Assembly (NCBI RefSeq): GCF_029690045.1
Contig: NZ_CP121464.1
Span: forward strand, 3,906,001-3,970,000
DNA from: Janthinobacterium rivuli
GTDB lineage: Bacteria; Pseudomonadota; Gammaproteobacteria; Burkholderiales; Burkholderiaceae_D
Direction of reading: 5' to 3'
DNA length: 64,000 bases
Shown: positions 46,460-56,504 of the stretch, one piece after another
Layout: the number at the start of each line of letters is the position of its first letter
Numbering within the stretch: position 1 is the first letter of the stretch
The notes under the pieces: model-generated
Database searches by the model: none
The model's input: the letters and a program-made list of their open reading frames with translations, nothing else
What the model was told of the DNA's origin: nothing
Program-made: the position numbers and the translations under genes

Positions 46460-49219
46460 CTACAGTGCCAGCGCAGGGGCTGGCAGCGGTATCAGAAAGC
46501 GCTGATGCATCAGCGACAGCATCTGTTCGGCGGGCACGGGGCGCGAGATGAAATAGCCCTGCACCTCGTTGCATTGCAGGGCGCGCAGGATGTCGAGCTG
46601 CTCGCGCGTCTCCACCCCTTCGGCCACCACGCTCATGCCCAGCGCATGCGCCATCGACAGGATGGCGCGCACGAACACCTCGCCCTGCTCCGAGCGGCCC
46701 AGCTCCATGGTGAAGGCGCGGTCGATCTTCAAGCCATCCATGGCGAACTTCTGCAGCTGCGACAGCGACGAGTATCCGGTGCCGAAATCGTCGACCAGCA
46801 GGCGCACGCCCAGCGCGCGGATGGCAGACAGCTGCTCCACGGCGCGGTTCTGTTCATCCATCATGGCCGATTCCGTGATTTCCACCTCGATCAGGCGCGC
46901 ATCGATGCGGTGGCGCGTCAGGGCGGACGCCAGCACCTGGTGCACGTCGCCGCGGCCGAACTGGCGCGCCGACACGTTGATGGACACGGGCACCAGTTCC
47001 AGCCCGCTGGCCTGCCAGCGCGCCATCTGCAGGCACACCTTTTCGATGACGACTTCGCCCAGCTGCGAAATCAGGCCGCTGCTCTCGGCCACGGGGATGA
47101 ATTCCAGCGGCGGCACCATGCCGTGCTGCGGATGTTGCCAGCGCACGAGCGCCTCCATGCTGCACAGCTGCCCGCTCATGGCGTCGACGCGCGGCTGGTA
47201 GACGACGAGAAACTGATCCTGCTCCAGCGCCGCCACCAGGCTTTGCTCGAGTTCGCGGCGGTTACGGATGGTTTCGAACAGTTCCGGCTGGAAAAAGCGA
47301 TGATGGCCCTTGCCCGCCACTTTCACGGCATACATGGCGATGTCGGCGTTCTTCAGCAGCACATCCGTCTCGGCGCCATCGCGCGGATACAGGCTGATGC
47401 CGATCGAGGCGCCCATCTTGTGGCGTTCGCTGCCCAGGTAAAACGGTTCGTCGAAGGCGATGGCGATGCGCTGCGCCACCTGCTCGGCGCGGCTGTCGTC
47501 TTCCACCGGGTCGAGCACGACGACGAATTCGTCGCCGCCCAGGCGCACCACGTGGTCGCCCGGGCGCAGCACGGCCTTCAGGCGCAGGGACGCGGCGCGC
47601 AGCACTTTATCGCCCTCGGCGTGGCCCTGCGTATCGTTGATATCCTTGAAGCCGTCCAGGTCGATGAACAGCAGCGCCAGCATGTGCCGCGCGATGGCGG
47701 CGCGGCCCAGGGCGCCGGGCAGGAATTGCTGCAGCCAGTAGCGGTTGGGCAAGCCCGTCAAGCCGTCTTCATTGGCCAGGCGGCGCAAGTCGCGCTCGTG
47801 CTCCTTGGCCGTGCTGATGTCTTGCAGGGTGACGGCCAGGCGGTCGCCGCTGCGCACCACGCGCCGGCGTATCCAGCGCAGCTTGAAGGGGTTGCCTTCC
47901 GGCAGTTCGATCTCTTCCTCGGAAAAACCGGAGACCATGGCGGCCCGGTAATTATGGATCAGGTCGCGGAAATACGGCTCGTGGGCGCGCGACTGCAGGC
48001 GCATGCCCAGCAACTGTTCGCGGCGCACGCCAAAGTAGCCGGCGCCCGGCTCGTTGCAGTCGACCATCTCGAAATCGAGGATGCTGCCATCCGCGCCGCG
48101 CAAGGCGGCAATGATATAAAAGCCGTCGCTCGTGCCTTCGGTGGCCATGCGGTAGGCATTGCGCACGCCTTCGGACTGGTGGTGGCGCCACGCCAGGCGC
48201 AGCGACAGCACGGTGGCGACGGCGGCAAAGGCCAGCAGCAGCACGGTGACTGCGGAGGCGATGCCGAGATAAATCGTGCGCGTTTCCTCGTAGGGATGCA
48301 GCATTTCGCCGTCCGACAGTCCGACCACGGCCGTAAACGGATAGGCTTTCAGCGCCTGCCAGCCCACATAGCGATTTTGCTTGTCAGAAAAAGCGATCCT
48401 GCCGCCGGAATGCATGGCGCCGCTCTCCGTTTCCAGAAAGCTGGTATCGAGGAATGGCGTGCCCTGGCCGCGCCGGGTCGGCAGCACGCGCGAGCCCAGG
48501 CGCGTGCTGAACAGCTCGCCCTCTTCGCCCACCATGGCCGACATGCCGAACTTGCCAAAACTGACGCTATTGTAGAATTCGGAAAAATAGCTGGAATGAA
48601 TGGAAATGAGCAGCACGCCGTCGAAATTGCCATCCTCGTCTTCCAGCCGGCGCGTGAAATGCACGAGGCTTGCGTCGGCGTCGGGCGCCGCCGCACTGCC
48701 TGCATTGACGGCGCTGGCCCGTCCCAGCGCGATGCGCAGCGCGCTGGAATTGCTGCGCCAGTGGCGCAACAAAAAATCGCTGCGCTCGTTGACGCGCAGG
48801 CGCTGCAGCGGCGCCGTGGCCGTCACCGGGTGGCCCTTGCGGTCGAGGATGGCGACGATGGCAAATTGCGGCAAGGCATACATGCCCTGCATCTTCAATT
48901 GGTCGAGACGCAAGTGGCCGCGCGAGTTTTCCCACTCATACTTGAGCTGCAAGGTCAGCTGGTCCATCTGCTCCAGGGTGCGCAACAGATACTGGCCATA
49001 TGCTTTCGACAACGAAGACACGCCGTCGAGCGCCTGCTGCTGCGCCACCTTCTTTTCCGCCTCCAGCTGCAGCAAGGTGGCCGTCCACAGTACCGCGCAC
49101 AGGACCAGCCCCAGCAAGGGCCAGGCCAGGATCAGGCGCAGGTTGGCTTTGAGAAAATCGGCCCTGCTCATCTCCACCACGGCGGCGTTGTTATTATTTA
49201 CAAATTGTCGCAAGAACAT
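46460..49219 (-). CDS. membrane sensor with PAS, GGDEF and EAL domains
   Basis: About 919 residues from ATG 49219; a TTG at 49264 is rejected. One helix (about 27-47) and a second (about 320-342) enclose a periplasmic dCache-like sensor domain. A cytosolic PAS domain follows, then GGDEF with intact RLGGDEFVVV and an RPGD inhibitory site. The EAL domain is also complete: SMEALVRW, NVSARQF, VEITES, VDDFGTGYSSLSQL, KIDRAF and AEGVET. It is therefore a possible bifunctional c-di-GMP enzyme controlled by an external signal. It is the third GGDEF/EAL gene in this window. Confidence 0.93.
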   Translation of the reverse strand: MFLRQFVNNNNAAVVEMSRADFLKANLRLILAWPLLGLVLCAVLWTATLLQLEAEKKVAQQQALDGVSSLSKAYGQYLLRTLEQMDQLTLQLKYEWENSRGHLRLDQLKMQGMYALPQFAIVAILDRKGHPVTATAPLQRLRVNERSDFLLRHWRSNSSALRIALGRASAVNAGSAAAPDADASLVHFTRRLEDEDGNFDGVLLISIHSSYFSEFYNSVSFGKFGMSAMVGEEGELFSTRLGSRVLPTRRGQGTPFLDTSFLETESGAMHSGGRIAFSDKQNRYVGWQALKAYPFTAVVGLSDGEMLHPYEETRTIYLGIASAVTVLLLAFAAVATVLSLRLAWRHHQSEGVRNAYRMATEGTSDGFYIIAALRGADGSILDFEMVDCNEPGAGYFGVRREQLLGMRLQSRAHEPYFRDLIHNYRAAMVSGFSEEEIELPEGNPFKLRWIRRRVVRSGDRLAVTLQDISTAKEHERDLRRLANEDGLTGLPNRYWLQQFLPGALGRAAIARHMLALLFIDLDGFKDINDTQGHAEGDKVLRAASLRLKAVLRPGDHVVRLGGDEFVVVLDPVEDDSRAEQVAQRIAIAFDEPFYLGSERHKMGASIGISLYPRDGAETDVLLKNADIAMYAVKVAGKGHHRFFQPELFETIRNRRELEQSLVAALEQDQFLVVYQPRVDAMSGQLCSMEALVRWQHPQHGMVPPLEFIPVAESSGLISQLGEVVIEKVCLQMARWQASGLELVPVSINVSARQFGRGDVHQVLASALTRHRIDARLIEVEITESAMMDEQNRAVEQLSAIRALGVRLLVDDFGTGYSSLSQLQKFAMDGLKIDRAFTMELGRSEQGEVFVRAILSMAHALGMSVVAEGVETREQLDILRALQCNEVQGYFISRPVPAEQMLSLMHQRFLIPLPAPALAL

Positions 49220-49376
49220 GGTGCAGCATCTGCCGTTTCTATGTATTTCTTTAAGGACACACAAATTACCACAGAGTCATGTTTGCAGGTAAGACAGCAG
49301 CGTAATTATGTGCGTGGGCCGCGGCCCGCCTGTCGCGCCTGCGTTACAATCACCATCCTTACCGTTGGAGAAATAC

Positions 49377-50351
49377 ATGCAGCAATATCAAGATTTGATC
49401 AAGACCGTGCTCGAAACGGGCAGCTGGCAAGACAACCGCACGGGCATCCGCACCCTGAGCGTGCCGGGCGCCATGATGCGTTTCGACTTGGCCAATGGCA
49501 ATTTCCCTGCCGTGACGACCAAGAAACTGGCTTTCAAATCCGTGATCGGCGAATTGTGCGCCTTCCTGCGCGCCTCGCGCAACGCGGCCGAGTTCCGCGC
49601 GCTGGGCTGTAAAGTCTGGGACCAGAACGCGAATGAAAATGCGCAATGGCTGGCCAACCCCTACCGCGAAGGCGAGGATGACCTGGGCCCCGTCTACGGC
49701 GTGCAATGGCGCCAGTGGCCCGCCTATAAACTGCTGGCCGCCGACCAGCCCGCGCAAATTGCCGACGCGCAAGCGAACGGTTTTACCTTGATCGCCCCCA
49801 TCGTCGAAGACGGCGTGCAAAAAGTGCTGCTGTACAAGGCCGTCGACCAGTTGCGCGAATGCATGGACACCATCATGACGAACCCGGGCAGCCGGCGCAT
49901 CCTGTTCCACGGCTGGAACCCGGCCGTGCTGGACGCCGTCGCCCTGCCCGCCTGCCACTTGCTGTACCAGTTCATCCCGAACGCCAGCACGCGCGAAATC
50001 TCGCTGTGTTTATATGTGCGCAGCAACGATATCGGCTTGGGCACGCCGTTCAACATCGCCGAAGGCGCCGCTCTGCTGCACCTGGTGGCGCGCCTGACGG
50101 GCTACACGCCGCGCTGGTTCACCTATTTCATCGGCGACGCGCACATCTATGAGAACCACCTCGACATGGTGGAAGAACAATTGAAGCGCACGCCGTTCCC
50201 GGCGCCGCGCTTCGTCATTTCCGACCGCGTGCCCGACTACGCCAAGACGGGCAAGTATGAGCCGGAATGGCTGGAAAAGATCGAGCCATCGGATTTCTCG
50301 CTGGAAGGCTATGAACATCACGCGCCCATCAAGGCCGCGATGGCCGTCTGA
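49377..50351 (+). CDS. thyA: thymidylate synthase
   Basis: 324 residues from ATG 49377, which has GGAG before it. It methylates dUMP to dTMP with methylene-tetrahydrofolate. Key features are [19 protein letters not shown], the active Cys in [27 protein letters not shown], and the folate-binding [14 protein letters not shown]. It is longer than the 264-residue E. coli enzyme because of an insert in the small domain around residues 85-170, as in some betaproteobacteria. The stop shares bases with the next ATG (TGATG). Confidence 0.96.
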   Translation: MQQYQDLIKTVLETGSWQDNRTGIRTLSVPGAMMRFDLANGNFPAVTTKKLAFKSVIGELCAFLRASRNAAEFRALGCKVWDQNANENAQWLANPYREGEDDLGPVYGVQWRQWPAYKLLAADQPAQIADAQANGFTLIAPIVEDGVQKVLLYKAVDQLRECMDTIMTNPGSRRILFHGWNPAVLDAVALPACHLLYQFIPNASTREISLCLYVRSNDIGLGTPFNIAEGAALLHLVARLTGYTPRWFTYFIGDAHIYENHLDMVEEQLKRTPFPAPRFVISDRVPDYAKTGKYEPEWLEKIEPSDFSLEGYEHHAPIKAAMAV

Positions 50352-51394
50352 TGGCAGTCACAGCACTCGCCGCCCTGCACCGCAAGCTGTTTGACGAAAC
50401 GGATGGCAGCAAGTTCGCCCGGCTGAAAGAGCGGCTGATCAAAAAGCATGCCGCGGACGAGCGGCTGGCCGTGCTCGAGATCCTGATGGCGTATGCGCGC
50501 GATGGGCAACTGCTGCACTGGCGCAGTTTTTTGATGAGCGATATCGTGCATCTGGTGGAAGGCAGTCAACATGCGGCCTTTTTCACCTGGGCACTGGAGC
50601 AGCCCGCACTGGCGTACTGTGCCGTAGATGGCTTGCTGAAAAGTACAGGCGTGGACGCATATGCGCCCCTGGTGGCGCTGGCGGCGTCGAGCGCCACCAG
50701 CCTGGAAGTGCGCGCCAAGGCGATCAAGAGCCTGGCCGTGTTCAGCCGCCAGCCGTTTGACCAGGGCTTGCCTGCCGATCCCGGCCACTGGAAGGCAGAG
50801 CAGCTGCGACTCAGCGCCGTGCTGGTCTGGCAAGCGGATGGCTACCCGGACGGCGCAGGCTACAAGGCGCCCGCCACGCATTACTCGCTGACCCAGCCGC
50901 TGTCGCGCCTGGAAAAGGCAGCCACCTTCCTGGAACGACAACTGGCGCTGCGGCGCCAGCGCGAACAGGACCTGGCGCAACCGTCGAACTGGCTGACGCT
51001 CGCCAGCGCCGAGGACATGGCCGCCATCGACGCGCACTGGGTATTGCCGGAGATATACCGCCGCTTCCTGGAATGGTATTCGCCGCTGCGCGTGCATGTC
51101 GACGGCAAGCGCTTTCCCCAGGGCCTGCACCTGTACGGCGCGGCCGAGCTGGTGAAGGCCCAGCACGGCTACTCCGTCCATCCCGAGCGCCATCACGCAA
51201 TCGCGGGCTGGCCGCCGAAGCTGGTGGTGATTGCCGATGCGGGCGGCGACCCGTACTGTGTGCATCTGGAAGAAAGAAGCATCGACGGCGACTTGCCCGT
51301 GTACCGCGCCAGCCATGGCACGGGCGAATGGCGCTTTGAACAGCATACGGACGATTTCATCGACTTCCTGCAAGAAATCGCGCTGGCGGTCTAG
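50351..51394 (+). CDS. SUKH (SMI1/KNR4)-like protein coupled to thyA
   Basis: 347 residues. The N-terminal ~190 residues are helical and HEAT-like (DERLAVLEILMAYARDGQLLHW, VRAKAIKSLAVFSR). The C-terminal half looks like a SUKH domain: VLPEIYRRFLEWYSPLRV, LYGAAELVKAQHGYSVHPE, WPPKLVVIADAGGDPYCVHLE, FDEF-like end TDDFIDFLQEIA. SUKH proteins are frequent immunity proteins to nuclease toxins, but many have housekeeping roles. It is translated directly from the thyA stop (TGATG). No toxin gene is beside it. Its stop overlaps the convergent TonB receptor gene. Confidence 0.65.
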   Translation: MAVTALAALHRKLFDETDGSKFARLKERLIKKHAADERLAVLEILMAYARDGQLLHWRSFLMSDIVHLVEGSQHAAFFTWALEQPALAYCAVDGLLKSTGVDAYAPLVALAASSATSLEVRAKAIKSLAVFSRQPFDQGLPADPGHWKAEQLRLSAVLVWQADGYPDGAGYKAPATHYSLTQPLSRLEKAATFLERQLALRRQREQDLAQPSNWLTLASAEDMAAIDAHWVLPEIYRRFLEWYSPLRVHVDGKRFPQGLHLYGAAELVKAQHGYSVHPERHHAIAGWPPKLVVIADAGGDPYCVHLEERSIDGDLPVYRASHGTGEWRFEQHTDDFIDFLQEIALAV

Positions 51395-53658
51395 CCTGCT
51401 TCTCCCGGCCCGCCCGGACCGGGGCCGCCTGGTCCGCGTCCGCCCGGCGGACCGAAACGCGGTTCGCGCTCGCCCTCTTTCGCCGCCGACGTGGTGCCGC
51501 CCAGGCGGTACGACAGCCCCACATAAATCATCCGTCCATCGAAGCGCCGCGTGCTCGTCTCGCGCAGCGAGGCGCTGTTGATGACGGTTTCCATCTTGTT
51601 GCTGCTGAACACATCGGTCACATTCATGACCAGGCTCAGCTGCTGCGTCACCGTGTGGCGCCAGCTGACATTCAGGGTATTGTTCGGCGAGCGGTAGCCC
51701 TGCCCCGACAGCATCTTGCCCTGCATTTGCAGGGCAAGCTGCAGCTGGTTGGCGGTGTTGAACTGGTAATTGAGGCGCGCGCGGCCGCTCAGGGCATTGG
51801 CCGTGCGCGTGCTGCGGTTGCCCAGGTCGTCCGAGCTCGTTTGCTGGCTGCGCGCCAGGTTGCCGCTCGTGTTCAAGGTCAACGATGGCGTCAGCTTGCC
51901 GCTGACGCTGAATTCCAGGCCGCTAGAATGGCTGCCTTCGCCGTTTTCCCGCGTGGTCAAGAGCACATTGTCGCTGATAAAGTAGCGGTAATCGACGATG
52001 GCGTCCGTGTCGCGCCGGTGGTAGGCGCGCAAGCTGCTTTCCAGGCCCGCGATTTTCGTTTCATAGCCGATCTCGAACGAATCCGTCTGCGTCGGTTTCA
52101 GCTTCGGGTTGCCGGCCGACACATTGAACTCGTCGCGGTAGACCACGTACGGGTTCAGGTCGCCCGCATTCGGGCGGCGGATGCGGTGCGCATAGCTGAA
52201 GCGCACATTGCTCTCGTCGCTGACCTTGTAGGTGGCGAACAGGCTGGGGATGTAATTGACGTAGTTGTTGCTGGCCTCGACGCTGCTGGTGATCTGGCGC
52301 ACGTTCAAGTCCGTGTATTCGGCGCGCAGGCCGGCCAGCGCGCCCCAGCGTTCGCTCAGGCGCATCTGGTAGGAGCCGTACAGCGCGATGGTGCGCTCGT
52401 CGAGCTCGAAACGGTTGCTGCGCATGGGGTTGACGGTTTCCGCCAGGCTGGCCGGGTTGATGTCCGTATATAAAGTGTCAAAACTGCTCTTGTTGTCAGC
52501 CACCTTGTAGCCCAGCTTGGCCGTGCCGCCCGCCAGCGGACGCTCGTAGTCGCCGCTGAAGTCGACGATGCGGTTGCCCGTCTCGCTATGCTGGCGCGCG
52601 CGGCTGTCGAAAGCGTTGACGGGCGTCACCGCGTAGGTATTGGCGTAATCGCTGTCGCTCTCGTTGGTCGACGAGGACACGCGCAAGTCGATTTTGAGGG
52701 TTTCGCCTGGCAATTCTCCCTTGTGGTCGTAGCGCGCGCCCCAGCTGTAGTTGCGGCTGTCGCCGTTGCGCACGGTGCTGCGCACATAGTCGCCGATGGT
52801 GCTGCCCGTGCTGTCTCCATTGATGTAGCGGTCGAGCGAGCGCTGGTCGTTGCTGCGCCCGTTATATGACACGCTGGCGGCCAGCGTGTCATTGGCGTTC
52901 AGATTGTAATTGACGGTGCCGTGCAAGCCCAGCGAGTCATTCAAGCCATTGTTGCTGGATTGCTGGCTGCTGGGGGCGAAAGCGCCCGTGTCGCGTTCCA
53001 GGCGTTCGCGGCTGACCTCGCCCACGGAATTGCGGCCGTCATGGCGCACATTGATGCCGCCCTGGTAGCCCCACGGACCTTCGTTGTAGGTGCCGGACAC
53101 GGCACTGTTGTAGCGCCCCGCGATACCGGCATTCGCGTTGACGGTGGCAAAGCCGCCCGGCTTGCGGTTGCGCCGCATCACCAGGTTCAGGATGGGGCCG
53201 CCACCGGCCTCGTTGCCGAACTGGGCGCCGGGATTGTTGATCACTTCCACGGATTCGATATCGTCGGCCGCCATGGCATTCAGGGTGGCGCCGCGCGAAT
53301 CGCCCTGCAGCATGGCCGACGGCTTGCCATCGATCAATATCTGCACATTGCTGCTGCCGCGCAAGGAGACGGAACCATCGGGATCGACGGCCACCGACGG
53401 CACATTGTTCAAGGCATCGGCCGCCGTGCCGTTGCTGCTGCCCACGTCGGACTTGACGTCGTAGACTTGCCGGTCGATACGGCCCGTGGGGCGCTCGGCC
53501 GTCACGCTGACGGAAGGCGTAGACTCGGCGGCGGGCGTTTTGGCCGGTGCGGGCTTGACGACGGTGTCGCCGCTGGTAGTCGTGGTTTGGGCCTGGACAG
53601 CGGCGCCGGAGACGAGCAGGCTGCCGCCCGCCAGACAGTGAAAGAGGATTTTATGCAT
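51391..53658 (-). CDS. TonB-dependent outer-membrane receptor with Gly/Pro-rich tail
   Basis: About 755 residues from ATG 53658. A signal peptide (cleavage after AVQA) is followed by a linker and the plug domain (GTAADALNNVPSVAVDPDGSVSLRGSSNVQILIDGKP, PGAQFGNEAGGGPILNL). The beta-barrel ends in RMIYVGLSYRL. Instead of stopping at a terminal aromatic it continues with about 35 residues ending RGPGGPGPGGPGEAG. The CarboxypepD-like plug and the barrel resemble outer-membrane receptors for siderophores or sugars of the FecA/OMR group. The substrate is unknown. Confidence 0.88.
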   Translation of the reverse strand: MHKILFHCLAGGSLLVSGAAVQAQTTTTSGDTVVKPAPAKTPAAESTPSVSVTAERPTGRIDRQVYDVKSDVGSSNGTAADALNNVPSVAVDPDGSVSLRGSSNVQILIDGKPSAMLQGDSRGATLNAMAADDIESVEVINNPGAQFGNEAGGGPILNLVMRRNRKPGGFATVNANAGIAGRYNSAVSGTYNEGPWGYQGGINVRHDGRNSVGEVSRERLERDTGAFAPSSQQSSNNGLNDSLGLHGTVNYNLNANDTLAASVSYNGRSNDQRSLDRYINGDSTGSTIGDYVRSTVRNGDSRNYSWGARYDHKGELPGETLKIDLRVSSSTNESDSDYANTYAVTPVNAFDSRARQHSETGNRIVDFSGDYERPLAGGTAKLGYKVADNKSSFDTLYTDINPASLAETVNPMRSNRFELDERTIALYGSYQMRLSERWGALAGLRAEYTDLNVRQITSSVEASNNYVNYIPSLFATYKVSDESNVRFSYAHRIRRPNAGDLNPYVVYRDEFNVSAGNPKLKPTQTDSFEIGYETKIAGLESSLRAYHRRDTDAIVDYRYFISDNVLLTTRENGEGSHSSGLEFSVSGKLTPSLTLNTSGNLARSQQTSSDDLGNRSTRTANALSGRARLNYQFNTANQLQLALQMQGKMLSGQGYRSPNNTLNVSWRHTVTQQLSLVMNVTDVFSSNKMETVINSASLRETSTRRFDGRMIYVGLSYRLGGTTSAAKEGEREPRFGPPGGRGPGGPGPGGPGEAG

Positions 53659-53855
53659 TTGCTTAAAAAATAATGGAGACGCTACGGATGAAGCGCTACG
53701 CCGCAGCGTGAGGGCACATGTGTGGGCACATTCAAAGCATGCCACGATTGCAAGGAGCAAAGCAAATGCGAACCATTGTTATTTACTTCAATTTACAAAT
53801 CTCTCGCACTTGTGGTCATACAGCCTCATCCGATGAACTTTGCGCTACCGTTACG

Positions 53856-55205
53856 CTACCTGAGCAAGCCATTGCCGCGCGCCAATTTCAGCCAGCCCGG
53901 ATACTCCGTCATCAACAAATCATACAGTTCCGCATCGCTGTGCTCATCGGGCGAGCTGACGGAAAAGTAATTGGCATTGTCGACCAGGCGGCCCTGCAAT
54001 TCGTCGAGCTTTTCCAGGAAAGGGAAATCGGAATCGGCAAAGGCGGAAAGAAACTTGCTTTTCGACTTGCGTCCCTTGCCGATGCCCATGAATTGCCAGA
54101 AGATGGGCTCATTGCTGGCCCAGCGCAATTGTTTCTCCGTCGTCGCCTGATCGCTGGTGCCGCCATCCGTGACGAACATGACGTACACGGGCAACTCGGC
54201 CGCGACGGCGCGCGTGCGCTCGCCGCCGGCAGCGTCGGGGAAGTAAAACGCGCGTATCGCCTGCATGGCGGCGCCGTAGCGCGTGTCGCCTTCCAGCGGA
54301 TGGCGCTGTATCGCCTGGCCCACGTAGGTATTGCAATTGCTCAATGCCATCGGCGCCGGATGGTGGACGTTTTTGCCGAAGAGGAAAACGTCGATCTCGC
54401 CATCGTCGTCGAACTTGCAGCCCAGGGCCAGGATGCGTTCGGCAAAGCGCTGCACCAGCCCCTCTTTATACAGCCGCCCCATCGAGCCGGAAATGTCGAG
54501 GCACAGACACACCTTGGCGCGGTGGTCCGACAGTCCCACTTTTTGCAGCGACACGCCGGCCTGCTTGACCAGGCTGACCAGTTGCGGCGCTTCCCGTTCG
54601 ACCCGTTTTTCCAGGTTGATCTTCGCCTGCATGACGGCCGACGCCGCTGACGCGGCGGGAGCGGCAGAGGTGGCAGGAGAGGCCTGGTCGACTTCGCCGC
54701 CGAAGTGGCGCACCAGCGCATCGAGTCCCCCATTGAAACCTTGTCCCACGGCCATGCAGCGCCAGCCGCCATCCTTGCGGTAGAGTTCAAGCAGCATGAC
54801 GGCTTTTTCCTGTGCGAAATCCGAGCCGGCAAACGCAAAGCGTGCCAGCTCGCGTCCTCCCGCCTGCAGCCGCACATGGCCAGCTTGCAGCTGCGACATC
54901 ACGCCGCCGCCATCGATGGACGCCGTCACGACGAGGCGGTCTATGCTGGCCGGCAAGCGCGCCAGTTGCAAGGCAAACTCGGTCATGTCGCCAGCGCTGC
55001 CCGCGCGCGCTTCCACGCCGCCGCACGGCGTGCGCGGCTGGTTGAAAAAGGTCATGTAGCGCTCGTCGGACAGTTTGCCGCTGGCATCGAGGCCGAAGCA
55101 GGCCACGTCGAGCGCCAGGCCCTGCGCGGCCACGCCGACCTGCAATACGCCATCGGGAACGAGATTGGCCAGCGGCAAGCGCTGTCCCTTGGACAAGGTT
55201 TCCAT
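53856..55205 (-). CDS. TerD-vWA fusion (TerF-like)
   Basis: 449 residues with a strong GGAGG start signal. Residues 1-170 form a TerD domain (GLALDVACFGLDASGKLSDERYMTFFNQ, FAQEKAVMLLELYRKDGGWR, GQGFNGGLDAL). After a linker of Ala/Ser, a von Willebrand A domain covers about 220-449 with a full MIDAS: LDISGSMG, GDTRYGAAM and TDGGTSD. TerF is the known stand-alone vWA partner of Ter systems. Here it is fused to a TerD module very similar to that of the upstream gene. Such proteins are proposed to act in a membrane-linked metal-stress complex; that role is inferred. Confidence 0.9.
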   Translation of the reverse strand: METLSKGQRLPLANLVPDGVLQVGVAAQGLALDVACFGLDASGKLSDERYMTFFNQPRTPCGGVEARAGSAGDMTEFALQLARLPASIDRLVVTASIDGGGVMSQLQAGHVRLQAGGRELARFAFAGSDFAQEKAVMLLELYRKDGGWRCMAVGQGFNGGLDALVRHFGGEVDQASPATSAAPAASAASAVMQAKINLEKRVEREAPQLVSLVKQAGVSLQKVGLSDHRAKVCLCLDISGSMGRLYKEGLVQRFAERILALGCKFDDDGEIDVFLFGKNVHHPAPMALSNCNTYVGQAIQRHPLEGDTRYGAAMQAIRAFYFPDAAGGERTRAVAAELPVYVMFVTDGGTSDQATTEKQLRWASNEPIFWQFMGIGKGRKSKSKFLSAFADSDFPFLEKLDELQGRLVDNANYFSVSSPDEHSDAELYDLLMTEYPGWLKLARGNGLLR

Positions 55206-55214
55206 CAGTGCCTC

Positions 55215-56474
55215 CTAGGCGATATAGCGGCGTGGATTGTCCGCATTGCAATCATCTTCATCTTCCTTGTCCTCGCCCTTGAAAACGACGGGACCGTTGA
55301 AGGCCAGTTGCAGGTTCTCGCCCTGCCAGCTCAGCCATGGCGTCGCTTCGCTGCCCGGCTCCGACGTCTTGCCCGACGGTTCCAGAATGATGCTGTCGGG
55401 CGTGATGCGCGCCATGCCGATCACATAGGTGTAGACGGTATCGTCGTCGGCCGCCTTGGACAAGCGAAAATCGAACGCGCACTCGACGATCTGCTCGCCA
55501 TATTGCATGACCATCTTCGGCCGCATGGACGCGACCGAGACGGCGCCGTTGGCCACCGCCGAATACACGCTGAAGACGAGGCCCACCGTGCCGCCGTAAT
55601 GCTGCGCCAGCGCGGGATTGACTTCCACCGTTTCCGTAGCCGGCTCCTTGCCGGATGCGCCCGCCACGTCGCCCAGGTGGCGCACGAAGGGCATGGCGCC
55701 AAAATTGCCGGGCGTATCGGGCGCCTGGATGAAGCGCATCTGGCCGTTCGGCAAGAGGATGCCGACCCGCAAATCAAGGTCGTCGTTATCGTCGTCGCCA
55801 TCGCCGTTATCGACCCAGCTGGCCTTGACGGTGAGCTTGCCCGGCGCACCCGCGCCCTTTTCCAGCGACACCTTGTGCGTCTGGCCCGCCTTGGTCAGCG
55901 AAATTTTCGACAGGGAAATCTTGGGCGGCGGCGCCGGTTCAGGTTCAGCAACCGCCTGCGCCACTACACCGCCAAAATGGGCGACCAGGGCATCGAGGCC
56001 GCCATTGAAACCCTGGCCCACGGCCATGAAGCGCCAGCTCCCATCCTTGCGGTAGAACTCGCCCAGCATGACGGCTTTTTCTTGCGCAAAATCAGCGCCC
56101 GCATATGTGTAGCGGGCCAGCTCGCGCCCGCCGTCGAGCAGGCGCAGATGGCCGCTGCCCAGCTGCGCCATGGTGGCGTCGCCATCGATGGCGGCCGTGA
56201 CGACCAGGCGCTCGATGGACGCCGGCAAACGGTCCAGCTGGTAGCTGAAGCCGGCCGCGTCGCCGGACGGCGCCGCGGTTTCCACGCCGCCACACGGCGT
56301 GCGCGGCTGGTTAAAGAAAGTCATGTAGCGGTCGTCGGACAGCTTGCCGGCGGCATCGAGGCCGAAACAGGCAAAATCGAGCGCCACGCCGGCGCTGGCG
56401 AGGCCCAGTTGCACGACATTGCCCGTGACGAGGCCGGACAGCGCCAGGCGCTGCCCCTTGATCAGGTTTTCCAT
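55215..56474 (-). CDS. TerD domain with TerA-like C-terminal domain
   Basis: 419 residues. Residues 1-165 are a TerD module nearly parallel to the one at 53856 (GQRLALSGLVTG, ALDFACFGLDAAGKLSDDRYMTFFNQP, FAQEKAVMLGEFYRKDGSWRFMAVGQGFNGGLDAL). A short Pro-rich hinge leads to a second, acidic domain starting KISLSKISLTKAG, with VDNGDGDDDNDDLDLRVGILLPNG. This is like TerA and may bind calcium through the aspartates. It lies nine bases from the vWA fusion gene, so the two are co-transcribed. A duplication of the N-terminal module followed by different C-termini is the simplest reading. Confidence 0.85.
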   Translation of the reverse strand: MENLIKGQRLALSGLVTGNVVQLGLASAGVALDFACFGLDAAGKLSDDRYMTFFNQPRTPCGGVETAAPSGDAAGFSYQLDRLPASIERLVVTAAIDGDATMAQLGSGHLRLLDGGRELARYTYAGADFAQEKAVMLGEFYRKDGSWRFMAVGQGFNGGLDALVAHFGGVVAQAVAEPEPAPPPKISLSKISLTKAGQTHKVSLEKGAGAPGKLTVKASWVDNGDGDDDNDDLDLRVGILLPNGQMRFIQAPDTPGNFGAMPFVRHLGDVAGASGKEPATETVEVNPALAQHYGGTVGLVFSVYSAVANGAVSVASMRPKMVMQYGEQIVECAFDFRLSKAADDDTVYTYVIGMARITPDSIILEPSGKTSEPGSEATPWLSWQGENLQLAFNGPVVFKGEDKEDEDDCNADNPRRYIA

Positions 56475-56504
56475 GGGACTATTTATTCAGATGTGAGAGC
56501 TTCG

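Noticed and set aside
46505..49612. A 1035-codon open frame on the plus strand opposite the membrane GGDEF/EAL gene.
   Set aside because: It mirrors the GC-rich codon pattern of the minus-strand gene, has no domain and no start signal, and reads into thyA. The minus-strand protein has complete catalytic motifs.
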